Source: Locusta migratoria
Lineage: Eukaryota; Arthropoda; Insecta; Orthoptera; Acrididae
NCBI GenBank assembly: GCA_026315105.1
Contig: CM048750.1
Span: forward strand, 110,701,297-110,765,296
Reading direction: 5' to 3'
Length of the DNA: 64,000 nucleotides
Position numbers and translations under genes: made by a program. Each line of letters begins with the position of its first letter. Position 1 is the stretch's first letter. A model generated the notes under the pieces. That model ran no database searches and was not told where the DNA came from. It was given only the letters and a program-made list of their open reading frames with translations. This document shows positions 21,836 through 34,285 of this stretch, piece by piece.

Positions 21836-22400
21836 TCTGGGGAAAATCCCAAGTCCCTTTTTGTTGAGGGATATTCCATGCCCCCATACCGCCCTCCCCC
21901 AACCAACTTGTAGAACTGCCTCTTGTCATACATAATACTCGACATCATACATTACAGAAGAAAAGAATCGACCATTTACTTGTTTTGCTACCTGAACTCT
22001 CCATTGTTAGTTTTTAACACTTCCAATGTCATTTATAAACTGGACTGTAACTCAAACTTCCAACTGAATCAGTCATTTTGACCACATTTCTATTATAATT
22101 CAAAATCTTAGAGTACTCAAAGAAGCACACATTCCCTGTGAAAATACCATAACCTACACTAGTAATCTACATACAAAAGAATAAATTTTACATTTTGGTA
22201 TTGCTATATACATTTTTTCCTGAAAAATTTCCTTTGCCACCAAAGGCCCTTTTCAAATGGCTGATTCAATTGTAAATACAACAACATTCCATTTATTTAC
22301 ACCCATCTTACTCACCATTAGTCTGTTTTTATTTTTTCATATAATGCACAGCCAAAACCTATAAAAAGAAAATCACATCTATCAACAGTTTAACTTCAAG
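20761..22400. other. AT-rich intron stretch with poly-A run
   Basis: Apart from a run of about 31 A at 21802-21832 and a C-rich patch behind it, nothing recognisable was found. A stretch at 21615-21655 (ataccaccttcaggctat) is shared with the foldback at 51865-52212. Confidence 0.5.
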
Positions 22401-22421
22401 AAAGAATTTTGTACTCCTTAC

Positions 22422-22726
22422 CCATAGGGGTGCTGCAAATGTGTGGGGTACAGGCCATGGTGATACTGAGCATAAGCTGTTGCGGCAGCAGGGTCCAAGG
22501 CAAATGCTGCAGGAGGCAAAGGAGGAGGAGGATGTCCAATTCTTGACTCCTCAGGCCGGTAGGGCTGGAAGCCACTGCGTGCCAACATTGGAGGCGCTGT
22601 GGACTCAGGAGCAGGGGGAGCAGCAGCACCGCTTCCTGTGGCTGCACCTCGACCACCGAAGACTTCATCTCCTGGTCTCGAGGAGCTGCCACGAGATGAT
22701 CCGTGTTGCTCGTGAGATGTGCGTTC
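22422..22726 (-). CDS. Host gene exon C: Ser/Gly/Ala/Pro-rich and Tyr/His segment
   Basis: This 305-bp exon starts at codon phase 0 after ttgaacag and ends with two bases before GTAAGG. The peptide opens with ERTSHEQHGSSRGSSSR, continues through Gly/Ala-rich and Pro-rich stretches (GFQPYRPEESR, then HPPPPLPPAAF), and closes with an Ala/Tyr/His patch, AAATAYAQYHHGLYP, followed by THLQHPYG. Such Tyr/His/Pro patches are common in disordered transcriptional regulators. In the unspliced reading frame a TAA lies directly behind the donor, so splicing is needed to continue. Confidence 0.88.
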
Positions 22727-24310
22727 CTGTTCAACAGAGTGAATCGTTGTATCTAGCTGTGTCTTACGAGTCAGAATAAAATTACACATTACTACATCTG
22801 GGAACACATGAGGTACTTAATGGAAAGGATTGCTTTTTCTGTTGAAATCACCAAATGAGTACCAAGAAAATGAAAATAATAAAACTTCTAAGAAATACAA
22901 TACTTTCACTGTTTCATTCATTCATTCATTTACACAATTTTGTATCATTATGCCATTATTGTGCCTTTGTAAACTCATAGGAAATTGAGGAATTTGTAAG
23001 ACCTACTACAAGTTTAGCATTACCAGTTTGTAAGCTGATGTTGCACAATGTTTCATGAAAGTTTCTCTGCAGTTATAAGTATGTTTTCTGCTACAGCTAT
23101 TTATCAGTTATCCAAATTACCATTATATTTTGAGTTCTCGTGGGCAATTTTTAGCTCCTTTATACTTGCTCTTCCACTGTTCAAAGTGACATATAGAAAA
23201 AGAAGAAAACCTCTAGTATTATGTTCTGGATATTGGCTATGTCCTCATCATAAGAACTTGCCCTGCCAGCAGCGTCGTGATCTATCGGTCTCTGACGTGT
23301 CCATGACCTCTGAACAGCCAGTCACTCCTCATCGGCTTAAGGAATGTGGTTTACCGTCCTGTCCTGACTGTTTTACAGTGCACCAACGGGCAGACTGTCC
23401 AGACCGCTGGGTCCACTGTAGTCATTATGGAAAAGATGGACATCTTCATTCTGTTTGTCATCAAACGGCAGGACAGTCAACCCCGACTCCTCACTGGCAT
23501 CAAGGGACAGTTCATGAACTGCAGGCTATTGTTCCCTAGGGTGATTCTCACACTACCAAATTGTTTATTGATCTCAGAATAGATAACCAAGAAGTCCACT
23601 TCCAAGTGGACACAGGGGCGACAGTCACCCTGGAGAACCTTCCAACTTATACCCATCTTGGCTATACAGCATTGGACCCACCCTCCTGTAGATTGGTAGC
23701 ATATAGTGATGGCTCTATCCCTCTGAAAGGTCAATTTACCTCTTTGGCAGCTTACAAAACGGTCACACATCCTGTAACCCTCTTTGTTGTCAATAGCCAC
23801 TAAGCTGGAAACATTTTCGGCCTCGATGCATTCTCACTGTTTGGGTTCAACAGGTGAGGTGCATGTCATCTCGGACACAGTTCCTTTCCAGGAACTCGAC
23901 GACCTTTCTGCCTCTTTTGCATCTCTGTTTGAACCTGGTCCGGGGCGTGCCACCAATTTTGAGGCACATATTACTTTACATCCTTACGTTCAGATGCAGT
24001 GCCCCGTTTCTGCCGTACATGCCCTCTTCCAGTCTCCCTACAGATGGCTGTGAAGCTGGAACTAGACCATCTACATGCAGCTGGGGTCATTGAACCTGTA
24101 AAAACCAGTGTCTGGGCCACGCCACTGGTAGTGGTCCTCAAGCCCAATGGCACCCTCTGCCTCCGTGGCGATTTTAAATTCACCATCAATGCCCAGGCAC
24201 AAGTCGAAACCCACCCCATTCCATGTCAACAGGACCTCCTCACAAAGCTTGTTACAGGAAATACTTTTCTAAGTTAGACCTGTCTGACGCATATTTACAA
24301 ATCCCACTCG

Positions 24311-24976
24311 ATGAGGACTCAACGAATCATGGTCATCAATACACCTTTTGGCCTTTACAAATACAAATGTTTGCCCTTTGGGATTTCTTTGGCGCCAGCC
24401 ATCTTCCAGAGGTATCTGGAACAGTTAAACATGCCTATACCCGGTTGTGCCAACTACCTTGACGATGTCATCATTACTCGGGCCACACGCCAAGAACACT
24501 TGCTTAACCTCCGCACTCTCTTTACTACGTTGCGGGATGCCGAGCTCAAGTGCTGCCTCCATAAATGCCAGTTTTTCCAGGAACAAGTCAAATACCTTGA
24601 CTACTTGCTCTACAAAGACAGAATCCAGACCACAGATCGTAATGTTTCGGTGGTCGATGCTCTACCACGCCCCCAAAACCCACAGGAGTTGCAGGCGGTT
24701 TTAGGAAAGGTGACTTGTCACGCAAAGTTCCTCCCACAAGCAGCTCACATTATGCACCCACTCAAACATCTGAAGAAGAAAGGTGTGCAGTTCCAGTGCT
24801 CAGATGACAGTAAGCATTCCTTTAAACAGCTAAAGCATCTGTTGTGTTCGGCACCCTGCCTTACCCCCTTTTCTCCTTCAAGTCCCCTTGTTTTGGCAAC
24901 GGATGCATCGCATCTCCCTATGGTGTTGTGGCAGTGTTGGCACAACACAATTATGATGGTGCTGAACAACCAATAG
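24311..24976 (+). pseudogene. Gypsy RT/RNase H core frame
   Basis: This is the longest uninterrupted part of the retrotransposon, 221 codons. It starts within the RT palm (INTPFGLYKYKCLPFG), passes the catalytic YLDDV and reaches the RNase H start (LVLATDAS). A frameshift near 24275 separates it from the upstream RT fingers (GDFKFTINAQ), and another near 24915 separates it from the rest of RNase H (YGVVAVLAQHNYDG). Confidence 0.85.
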
Positions 24977-25842
24977 CCTATGCGTCAGCTCAAAAGAACT
25001 ACTATCAGACAGAAAAGGAGGCATTGGCGATTGTCTATGCTGTTAAGAATTTCCATGTGTATCGCTTTGGGGCCTAGTTTACCCTTATTACAGACCACAA
25101 ACCGTTGGTAGCTCTATTTGGGCTGCACTCTTAACTCCCAGAGTGTACAGCCCAAAGACTACAGCATTGGGCTCTTTTCCTTTGTTTGTATAACACCACC
25201 ATTAAGTACAAGCCTACTATACAACATGCCAATGCAGACGCTCTTTCTCGTCTACCGTCAGGACCTAACTCAGCATTACACCGCCATGAAGTGTCGTTTC
25301 GATATTGACCTGGAACGGCAACATACCTTAGATGGGTTCCCCATCATGGCCACGCGCATTGCAGCAGACACACGCCAGGACCCTCTCTTACAACAGGTCA
25401 TCCATCATGTGTTTTATGGGTGGCCCACATACTTCCTCAAATCAACGGATTCACAGCTAAGGGCCTGGTCCCATCTCTCTCGTTGATTGTCTGTCATTGA
25501 TGGTGTTCTCCTGCTCGATACAGAGGGTGATACCCACTGGGTGGTTATCCCACCTGCCTTACATCCACAGGTTCTTGATCTTCTCCATAATGGGCATTGG
25601 AGTATGTTGCGTATGAAATCCCTGGCGAGGAGCCATATTTATTGGCCAGGTCTGAGCAAAGACGTGGAGGCCGTTGTCCGCAACTGTTCCACTTGGGCTA
25701 AGCACCAGGCTGCTCCGGCCCAATCTTTCTCTCCCTGGCCTGCTACACATTGCCCTTGGACCGCATCCATCTTGACTTTGCAGGCCTCTTTCTCAGATCT
25801 ATGTAGCTTATTGTCATTAATGCTTATTCCCACTACCCTTAT

Positions 25843-26457
25843 GTGGTCAGCATGGCGTCCACCACCACAACTGCCACACCCAATGCCCTCACACAAATTC
25901 TTGCTAGCGAGAGTCTACCTCGTACCATCGTATCTGAGAATGGGCCCCAGTTTACAGTGATGGCCTTTGAGCAGTTTTATGATGGCAATGGCATCAAACA
26001 CCTATTTAGTCCCCCATTCCACCCAGCCTCCAATGGTGCTGCTGAGCGGCTGGTGCGAACATTCAGACAACAAATGCTGAAATCTGTGGGTACGTCCACC
26101 ACCACAGCAGCCCTCACATTATTCTTAAGTGAAATGCTGAAATCTGTGGGTACGTCCACCACCACAGCAGCCCTCACATTATTCCTAAGTACGTATAAAC
26201 TACCCATACCCAGGATTGTAGCCTGGCAGAACTCCTCCACGGACAACAGCCATGCACCCTTCTCCATCTCTTGGCTCCACAGCCCTCAGAACCCAAGACC
26301 CGGTATACACTGGGCAATATGCCCAGCCCACCTTCCGAAGCACCATCCTGGGCGTTTCCGTCTCTATGCACCCATTTCAGGGGGAAGGGATCTGGTATCC
26401 AGGCACGATGAGTTCGAGAGCCCACCAGACCACATAGAATGTGACATCAGCCGTTAG
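25843..26457 (+). pseudogene. Gypsy integrase core with internal 60-bp duplication
   Basis: This frame holds the integrase segment SENGPQFTVMAFEQFY with a catalytic Asp position apparently replaced (ENG for DNG) and the conserved Glu in GAAERLVRTF. Then 20 residues starting EMLKSVGTST are repeated exactly because of a 60-bp tandem duplication (26072-26131, 26132-26191). The C-terminus is a low-complexity tail. Confidence 0.75.
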
Positions 26458-26460
26458 GCG

Positions 26461-26995
26461 GCACACACAACCTGCGAGCTCTGTCATCGCCACTAGAGCA
26501 GTGCGCACAGTGACCCGCCTACTGTGCAGGCTTTCTACACAAGAGAGCTGCGCTATTAACGAGGCAGAACCGCAGCCCCTCTTCAGTTGTGCCTTGACTG
26601 CGCTCCGTATACTTTCGTGCACTACGTTGTTGTCAGGCATCTTACTCGGCTATGTCACGGTCTCAATTGGTTTACGCTTTGGTCTGTCAGTTCCATTTTG
26701 TTGTTTGTTGCCTCTGGTTGTCTCATTTAGCGTTGATTATTAGCAGCAACGCTCCGCTGACTCCCTCGGCCGGTAGGTAGTTCTCTAGTCGCCCAGTCAG
26801 TTAGCCTGGTTCAATGTCGGTCGCATTTCTGCCAACGCCATCAGTCAGTTGGTCGTTCGCGAGTCGCTCCCGACCCAGCCCGATCTTCGGTCTCAATAGT
26901 AATTATGAATAAGACTAGCACTACCCTCTGCTAAAGAGATTACGAACACCAACTTCAATGTCTACAATCTCTGTAATAAACAATAACAATCATGC
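26461..26995 (+). other. Probable 3' untranslated/LTR region of the gypsy element
   Basis: This GC-richer stretch follows the integrase frame directly and ends with a polyadenylation-like aataaac near 26978. The matching 5' LTR is absent, so the repeat nature could not be verified. Confidence 0.4.
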
Positions 26996-26999
26996 TCCC

Positions 27000-29820
27000 T
27001 ACCAAAATGCCAAAGCTTCGTGGTAACTGAGAAACCATCCAGCTTCAATCAATTACACAAAATGTGGACAACTTCAAAATCCCGCGCACATACTGGCCAT
27101 GAAGTAAGTGCATATGCCCTCTACCAATGGGCAAAGATTATGAAGAAACCTAGCTACAACAGCAGCCAATTTATTTTATTCAATGCCTGGAAATCAATTT
27201 GTAATTAAATAATGGATGTAGTTATGAATATAGATGTATGCCCCATGATAATAAATGTGATGTGTGCATAGACAGATGGGTTACACATATCCCTGTAGTC
27301 TATCAAGAACTTATTGAATGTATTCCTTGTAGAATTACTGCTGTACTGCATTTCAATGGTTGACCATACACATACAGTATTTTGGGTCATCGGTGTATGC
27401 AAGTTAGGAAATATGGTGTGGAACTTTTTCAACTACATTGCAACAAATAATAAGACAATATAAATGTGACAAGAAATTTATAGATATTTGTGAAACAATT
27501 TTAAGTGCCTCTTTCTTTTTCTCCTGAAAACTGAAAGAACATCACACAAAGTCATCAATAAATGCCCTAAGGCATTTAATACCCAATAATATAAAGGACT
27601 GGCCTCATGATACCATCAAAGAGAGGTATTCCTCCAAGGTCTAAAAATTTTGGCACATGTCCAGCCCCTTTTAACCACATTCATATGATGCATAATGGCA
27701 GATCATGATAAGTCAGTGGGTAACAAGTATTTACAACAAAAATAAAAGTAACATACATGTTTTCTGCACAAAACATGATTATTAAGTCACTAATATATTG
27801 GAGGTATACAAAATAGAATTCTATTATTCAGGAGTGCTTATTGTGGATAGCAGCATATTTGATATGTGAAGAGGAGGAAGAAAGATAGTAGTTTCAAGTG
27901 TGTGATTATGAGAAGTGTCTATGCCTGCAGTAGAGATTCTTTCATATTGGATTTCTGACATATCAAGCTCTGAAGTGTGAGGATGTGGTGTTAAAAATTC
28001 TTGCACTTTGAGTCACTCTCAAAACTCAGAAACTGTAAAACCATTAGAGACCTATTTAATGAACCAAACAATTTCATTGTATTGTGTGTCTCTGTGATCA
28101 AAGAATCTAAGACACCTGGATACACACCTCAAACATCTAAATGATAGCCAGAGAGGAGTTGTCCTATGTCTGTTTACATTCATCAAACAGATGCCATTAG
28201 CTGCACAATACTTACTCATATCTGAGAATGACAAGAAGAAATTGGCTGTGTTGTTGATAAAGAGACCATCTTGGTATCTGTCTGGAATTATTTATGGAAA
28301 CCGCAGGAAGTGTAAATAGGGTGGTCAGGCTGAGAATGAAACTATGTTAGTATCAAATACGGTCACCTCAGCAATGGGCTTTCTTTTGTAGAAAAATATA
28401 AGATCTGTGTTACAATTAAGGTAATCTAAAAATGATAGGTTATAGTTCCCTCCCCTCTCCCTCATTTCCTATGGTTGTCATATTTTTGTTTTCTGGCATT
28501 CACTTTATTTCATATGTGTAAAACATACAATCCCGACCTTGAATTGCTTTCTCAGCCAAAACAACTCTTCAGCACGGCTCATGTAAGTAAGACATGATCT
28601 CTTCTCTGACAGTAACTAAGTAAATGTTGCCATTGTTAAATTTGTTATAAAGGTTATTAAAACAAATTTTAAACATTTTATTGTTCAACCAAAGCTATAT
28701 GTCAGACATCAGTGTGATAAATTGTATATATGATTCAAAATTAAATGATAAAAAAACTCAAATGCTTGACATAACCAGCTGAACACACAATACAAACCTG
28801 ATAAGCACTGTAAATCTATCTACCAGTTAGTCTTGTTTACAACATATTTCAAAAACAGTGTTGATGATTAATGCTAGTAAAATGCCTGTATACTGTGAAT
28901 AGACATTAAAGGCTTCCTTCTCCCTAATCTGTACTCAGTTTGAACCCCATTTAACGACCCTAGAGATTTGAAATTCACAACTCTCAAGCTAGTTAAGCTG
29001 TATTTATTCTAGACTTTTTTTACTTCTTTTTATTTAAATTTGTTTTATTGTTGTAAATTATTTTTTTCTTTTTTTTATTGTAATGAAAAAAATTTAAGTA
29101 AAAATAAACTATTTTTTAATCAGTATTAGAACTTTTCCAGTAGGTTCACAATTGTTATCCAGGAAAATGACTCTGTTTAATAAATGGCTTTTGATAGGTA
29201 AAAATCAGGCAAGAACTATTCAATACATCAGTTGGATCTAGATCTACTGAGTTAATCAAAAATATGCAAGAGTTCAAAATTGTCAACACAAAATAATGCT
29301 ACATAACTAGCTACACAGTGAAAATTTCTTTCTATGGCACTGGTTCTCATAAAATATAACATCATCACTGAGATCAGAATATAATGTGTTATATTTACTG
29401 TTATGAACAGTAGGCACTGCCATCAGCAACAGCTACCACAGGTATAACAATGTGACTTTAGTGAGTGTTATCTAATGAAACAAAATTATCATATTGCAAT
29501 TATTGGCTGAGAGACCCCAATAACAACCTCAAAGCATAGCTGATAAAACTACATTATGGTGACCCACCTCGGTCTTCTAACAGTTGACAGTAACGAACAC
29601 TAGACCCAAACTAAAGGAACAAGGGTGGAACACACAAAAATGGAATTCTTCTTCAGTTTGACTGGCACAGAAAGTGAATTGCTCCAAATTTAGTGGCAGT
29701 TATTTGGCTGCTTCGGGTTGCAAGAACACCAAGAAGTATGTATACAATTTGCCAGAAATTAAAGTTTGAGGAAGATTCTTCCCAGTGATCAACTAAGAAT
29801 GTTTTTGCTTTTTGTCACTT
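27000..29820. other. AT-rich host intron, nothing recognised
   Basis: No motif-supported frames, tRNA-like segments or clear inverted repeats were found. The region is rich in poly-T/poly-A patches (29010-29110). Confidence 0.5.
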
Positions 29821-29822
29821 AC

Positions 29823-29944
29823 CTTACGGTTGTCTTGTGAAGTGGTTCCCAATGTGGGAGAAGTTCCTCTAACAAGAGGTGGTGGGCCCCGGCTCTTGGG
29901 TGAAACTTGCCTGGTCGGTGGTGGCTCTCCCTCGCATTCGCGTT
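29823..29944 (-). CDS. Host gene exon B: short basic/Pro-rich linker
   Basis: This 122-bp exon follows a ggcatag acceptor and ends at AAG|GTAAGTGAC, a near-ideal donor. Only one frame joins exon A (G|AA gives Glu) and stays open. It encodes about 40 residues, including PPPTRQVSPKSRGPPPLVRG and then a Ser/Thr-rich SPTLGTTSQDNRK. There are several SP sites but no recognisable fold, which fits a disordered linker. One of the other two frames is also open across the short exon, so the call rests on phase agreement with both neighbours. Confidence 0.8.
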
Positions 29945-30739
29945 CTATGCCAAAAAAATATTATTTGCTTTGTACCAAAGGGTAGATGAAGTGAAAACAT
30001 TCGCTAATTTATTAATTATGAAGATTCAAACATTCAGAACATACGATACATAGCAAATACAAATTTTTATTCGCCAAGCAAAAAGATATAATGGATCAAA
30101 TACATGAAATATTAGTTGCAGTAATTCTTAATCCACAACTCCTTCAAACTTTAGACAAAGATGACTAAAAAATAATTTTTGAGGAAAGATATTGCTAGTA
30201 ACACTATTTTAAAACAGCTAACAATAAATGGCAAACTGAAAGACATGCATCACTGCACTATCAATCACACACACATTAAATACATTTACCAATTTTTGTA
30301 CTTAAAAAGTATTACATTATTCTTATTTAAATAAACATGAAAAAGAAACACTTTTGATAATCATATTCTGTTTTACTGACAATTCAATGTACCTATTACC
30401 CTTTCTTTAACTAATATACTAACATCTATAATACCGAGTCAATCAGGAATAGAGAAACTTGAAACTTATTTTGTGGTTTTTTTAATAATATACTATGGGA
30501 AGCATCCTGGTATTTGTAGAGTCATCTCGTAACCCAAATCAAGTTGTAGCTAATTTCTTTAATTCTAGGGGATATATTCTTTTGCACACTAGTTGGACCA
30601 AATACACCTGAAAGGCATTACAGATCAACTCTAATTCAAATTACTCATAAAGAACTAATTTGAGCTCAAAGAGCACCAATGATACAGAGGCATCTTTCTT
30701 GCCATTTCTACCACTCATTTTTATTTCTCTGAGCACTTT

Positions 30740-31700
30740 TGGTTGTTGATGGATGTCTTTACCTGCAAGCATAATGGTATATGAGATCAAAAATGCTCCT
30801 GTTGGAGCACAAAACAGGCTAGTCCTTTCCTGTTTAAAAGACTTTGACAAAAAGGGAGAACCAGTTGTCTCTGTCCTTGTCTGCCTTCTTCGCCAAAAAT
30901 TTTGGCATACCAACATATTCACACTCTTTTAGCAAAGGTTGTGCTAAATGCTTTTACTCTGTCTCCCTTCGTAGTGAAGGTTTCATACACAGCAACTTTC
31001 CCCCCACTGCCACTGTCTCCTTTAGCTCCTACTGACACTTCCTCTACCATTGTCACTGTCTTCATCCATTTCACTGTATCTTCCTCACCATACTTTCACC
31101 CTTCATCTACATCCATACTTTGCTAGCCACCATGTGGTGTGTCCTTATCACTTTCTCTATCATTGCCACGATCTCTTTCTTTCCAGCCTGCAGTAGGTCT
31201 CTTCAATCACCATTATATTCTTTTCACATGTGTCCTTGGGGATGGTTTATTTTGGCTTGTAACTGTTATGGAAACTGGGTATAGAAGAATGGGTAAAAAG
31301 GACACAATTTTTGTCATTAAAGTTCGCAGATCTTTGGAATCCAGACCTCCCATGCTTATGGATGTTTTCCATTTCATTTCCACTGTCCCCTCTGTTAATA
31401 TCTCCATCCATTTATCTTTTTTACTGGCAATGTGTGTCTCCCACTACAGACTATCTGCCCCCCCCCCCCCACGCACACACTGGCACATCTCCAGTTTTTT
31501 CCATAATCAATTTCTGCTATTCTCTTTCAGTACAAAAAGTACAAACGTGTTTGCATGCCAACATTTTTGGTGAGGAAGGCGGAATGAGGACTTACACAGC
31601 TGGTCCTCCACTTTTCTGTCAGAACATTTTTGTCTTTCAAACAGGAACATTTTTGCCTTTTTGTACTCCAAAAGGAGCAATTTTCAGCTGGTCCCTTGTT
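30740..31700. mobile_element. Foldback with coding-like arms of unknown function
   Basis: The left arm on the minus strand (30922-30780) and the right arm on the plus strand (31535-31680) read as related peptides: LVCQNFWRRRQTRTET...CAPTGAFLIS versus FACQHFWEEGGMRTYT...CTPKGAIFS. They form a diverged inverted repeat around a 600-bp pyrimidine-rich core. I do not recognise the peptide; similarity may only reflect DNA homology of the arms. Confidence 0.5.
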
Positions 31701-31767
31701 CTCCTTTCTACCTCAGGGTGTGCTATCTATATAAGAGAAATTCTACTGTTTGGTACAGATTTGACAA

Positions 31768-32106
31768 CAGTAGAAGTCCAATAGTCCAGTACTTTCGGGA
31801 CCGACCCGGTGCCAGATTACTGAAATTGACAGACTATCGGGCGGTACCTGTTACAACTGGTATAGGCTAAGTCATACAGCGAAAACAGCTGTAACACAGT
31901 GTTGCACTTACATGTTGATTAGCAGAATCATTAGATTAATAAAATTAGGTCAAAATTAAGTCAGTGCCAACTTTTAAAGTACATACATGTATAGTACAGC
32001 ACAAGAATCTTCAATGTCTTTTTGTTTTTGAGAATTTTGTCATTGTGTCCAGCCAAGCAGCGACTCATCTCATGTGAACAGTCGGTCAATGATGTCAACA
32101 TAACTG

Positions 32107-32146
<40 letters not shown>

Positions 32147-32215
32147 ACTACAATTGTATTGCTGGATTATCGGGTGTTTCGGACAATTGGATGCTGGACT
32201 ATCGGACTTCTACTG
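31768..32215. mobile_element. Tigger/pogo-like MITE
   Basis: The ends are inverted: cagtagaagtccaatagtcc at 31768 and its near complement ending ...cggacttctactg at 32215. The start CAGTAGAA...TAGTCC is like Tigger-type terminal repeats. There is no transposase, so this is a short non-autonomous derivative. It holds an (AC)n array at 32110-32141. A TA duplication is not evident. Confidence 0.6.
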
Positions 32216-32574
32216 CATTTATATACTTTGATAGATTTATATACACGGTATGATGAACAACAACAACAAAAAAGTCAGTATTTATCGAGAGAAGATATCA
32301 GACTGTACAAAGACCAAAATCCATTTTTTTCACATAATACTCTTTAATTAGAATAAAAGTAATTCGTAAGGGCTGCCATGTTCACTTAGATAGAAGTGGG
32401 CACACCGTGTGGGTTCATCCACTGCATATGCAATCATATATAAAAAATGCAATGAGATATTGTTGTGCTCTCAATTTTAAATAAAATTTTGATACCTCCT
32501 ACTTGTCTGAATTTCAGACATTGTTATCTATGAATGAAAATAAACCAAATGTGAAATGTTAACAATGGAAAATC

Positions 32575-32665
32575 TTATAGGAATATCAATAATGGGAGGA
32601 TAGGTAGCAACTCACCGTAAAGAGAATTACCAAGTTGCTGACAGACAGAAAAATAGATAATCAGT
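32575..32665 (+). mobile_element. Truncated arm of the 6123-6554 foldback family
   Basis: The stretch tatcaataatgggaggatag...aactcaccgtaaagag closely follows the left end at 6140-6215 and stops abruptly near 32662. Confidence 0.6.
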
Positions 32666-32801
32666 TTCATAAATGTATATGATGTGTTTTCTTTAAAATG
32701 TGTTGCAATACTTTACTTAATCTGATGATGCACATTAATTGTGGCAAAGAAATAAAATATTTTATTCTTATTATCTTTTTTTTTTTTTTTTTTTTTTTTT
32801 T

Positions 32802-33597
32802 CACGGACAAGGAAAGTACTTGGGCTCGAACAAACATATCTGTATGAACATTTGGTTACAGTATCTCTACGTACACCTCAATGTGCTGGGGGTGTCGTTT
32901 TTATGGAAAACCTTGCAATCTAGATAGCACTGTAGATGTAATTGTAGACACCATACATAATGCAGATATCTGAACTATAACTTATGTAATAATCGTCATA
33001 CATGTTCTCTAGCGTATTATCATCAACAACAGCCGTGATGATAGTTGCAACTTTAACCTTCTTCTCGGAAGACAGTTGGTATTCACTGCCACTGCTTTCA
33101 TCGCCTCTTCCCGCACTTACCGTAGCACTACCGCTAGCAATGAGTCCTTCGTCATTATCATCCCTATTATCATCATTATCCGTTAGTGGTAAAACAGTAT
33201 CTAACTTATGCTCTTATTTCTGTACCATAACAGATACGAGAAAGCATGCAAATGATTCATCTACACTAATACCATCTTCACGAAGAATGGTTCTTCGTAA
33301 CTTCATCTCAACCAATCGCAATACTTTAGCAGGATTGATTATCAATCGCCGCTCCATCTGACGCTTCACCACACAAATGTTACACAACGCAACTTCGGAG
33401 GCACACTGCGCCATCCCTACTGGCGAACCAACACGTCAAAGTGCAATGTGGCAAGGCACATGCAGAGGCCTCTAACGGATGACAGCAGAGTTTTGTAGAT
33501 GTGGGAGTGTCACTAGTGCAATAAGGGATCTTTACATTATCTCTCGTATAATTTTGATGTATATGTGTTTGTTCGAGCCCAAGTACTTTCCTTGTGA
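32802..33597. mobile_element. DNA-transposon-like element with about 33-bp terminal inverted repeats
   Basis: The left end acaaggaaagtacttgggct plus cgaacaaacatat is matched inverted at 33562-33595. It is preceded by a run of about 23 T. Inside, the minus strand has a frame (33414-33214) beginning MAQCASEVALCNICVVK with a basic stretch ERRLIINPAKVLRLVEMKLR, followed after a stop by an acidic tail. This could be part of a transposase, but I cannot assign the superfamily. Confidence 0.55.
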
Positions 33598-34073
33598 GTA
33601 GGTATTTTAAAATTGCATGATAAGTTTCACAGCAGCTGAAATAACATCTCTCAGCATAGTTTGTACTTTTGGTACCAAAACATCTTGTTTTTCAGGTTTA
33701 TCTTGATAATGGACAAAGATTTATGAAAAAGGGAAATTGGGATTTCTAGATAATTTTCCAAAGCATACACAGTTAAAATTTGAGCAATTTGCTGTGGTTG
33801 GGTATTTAGATATGTTCAGCCCAGGGTGTAAAAACAATTATGGAAAATTTTAATGTCCGGGTATCAGTACCCAGAGGAAAATGAAAGAAAAGAAATTAAA
33901 AAGTAATTTCAGAATATCATCTTAAGAGCATTTGGTAAAAATTACAACGCATTGCAATTATTATGAAGTATAGAAATGGTCATCTCCATAATTCAATATT
34001 TTGGTACCCAAAAATCGTGGTTTTTCATGGTTTCCTAAGGATGCACCCATAAACAAACGGTGCTTTTACAAGC

Positions 34074-34285
34074 CTATAAAGCCAACCTCACCTATAAGAC
34101 AAAGCCACACAACTGGCCGTACCTAGGTCACACCCAGAGGCTGCGAACACTACCTGAGTGTCCGGCCGCTAGGAGGCGGTGGGCGTGCCTCAGCAGCCAG
34201 TCAATCAGCTAGCGGCTGTGGCCTCTCGGTGAGATGTAGGCACGACCAGTTGTGAGGTCTTGTCTTCTAGGTGGTGTTGATAAAG
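34074..34285. repeat. Imperfect palindrome (MITE-like)
   Basis: The left part with agccacacaactggccgtac is matched inverted by the right part with gtgcctacatctcacc...ggcc, allowing small gaps, over about 70-90 bp per arm. It is GC-richer than its surroundings. Confidence 0.6.

Larger units (their letters stand above)
23190..26460 (+). mobile_element. Ty3/gypsy retrotransposon pol, 5'-truncated, several frameshifts
   Basis: Domains lie in canonical order: a gag-type knuckle with CSHYGKDGHLHSVC (about 23415-23460), protease with FQVDTGATVT (about 23600), RT with the catalytic YLDDV (24456), RNase H with ATDASH (24900), an integrase His/Cys zinc knuckle with HNGHW and later NCSTWAKH (about 25590-25710), and the integrase core with ENGPQF and PFHPASNGAAERLV (25940-26056). 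At least five frame changes are needed. No env is seen. It lies in a host intron, antisense to the gene. Confidence 0.85.

Noticed and set aside
30641..30922. Possible host exon on the minus strand (93-codon frame)
   Set aside because: It belongs to an inverted repeat with a related frame at 31535-31680. The exons on both sides already join in phase without it.
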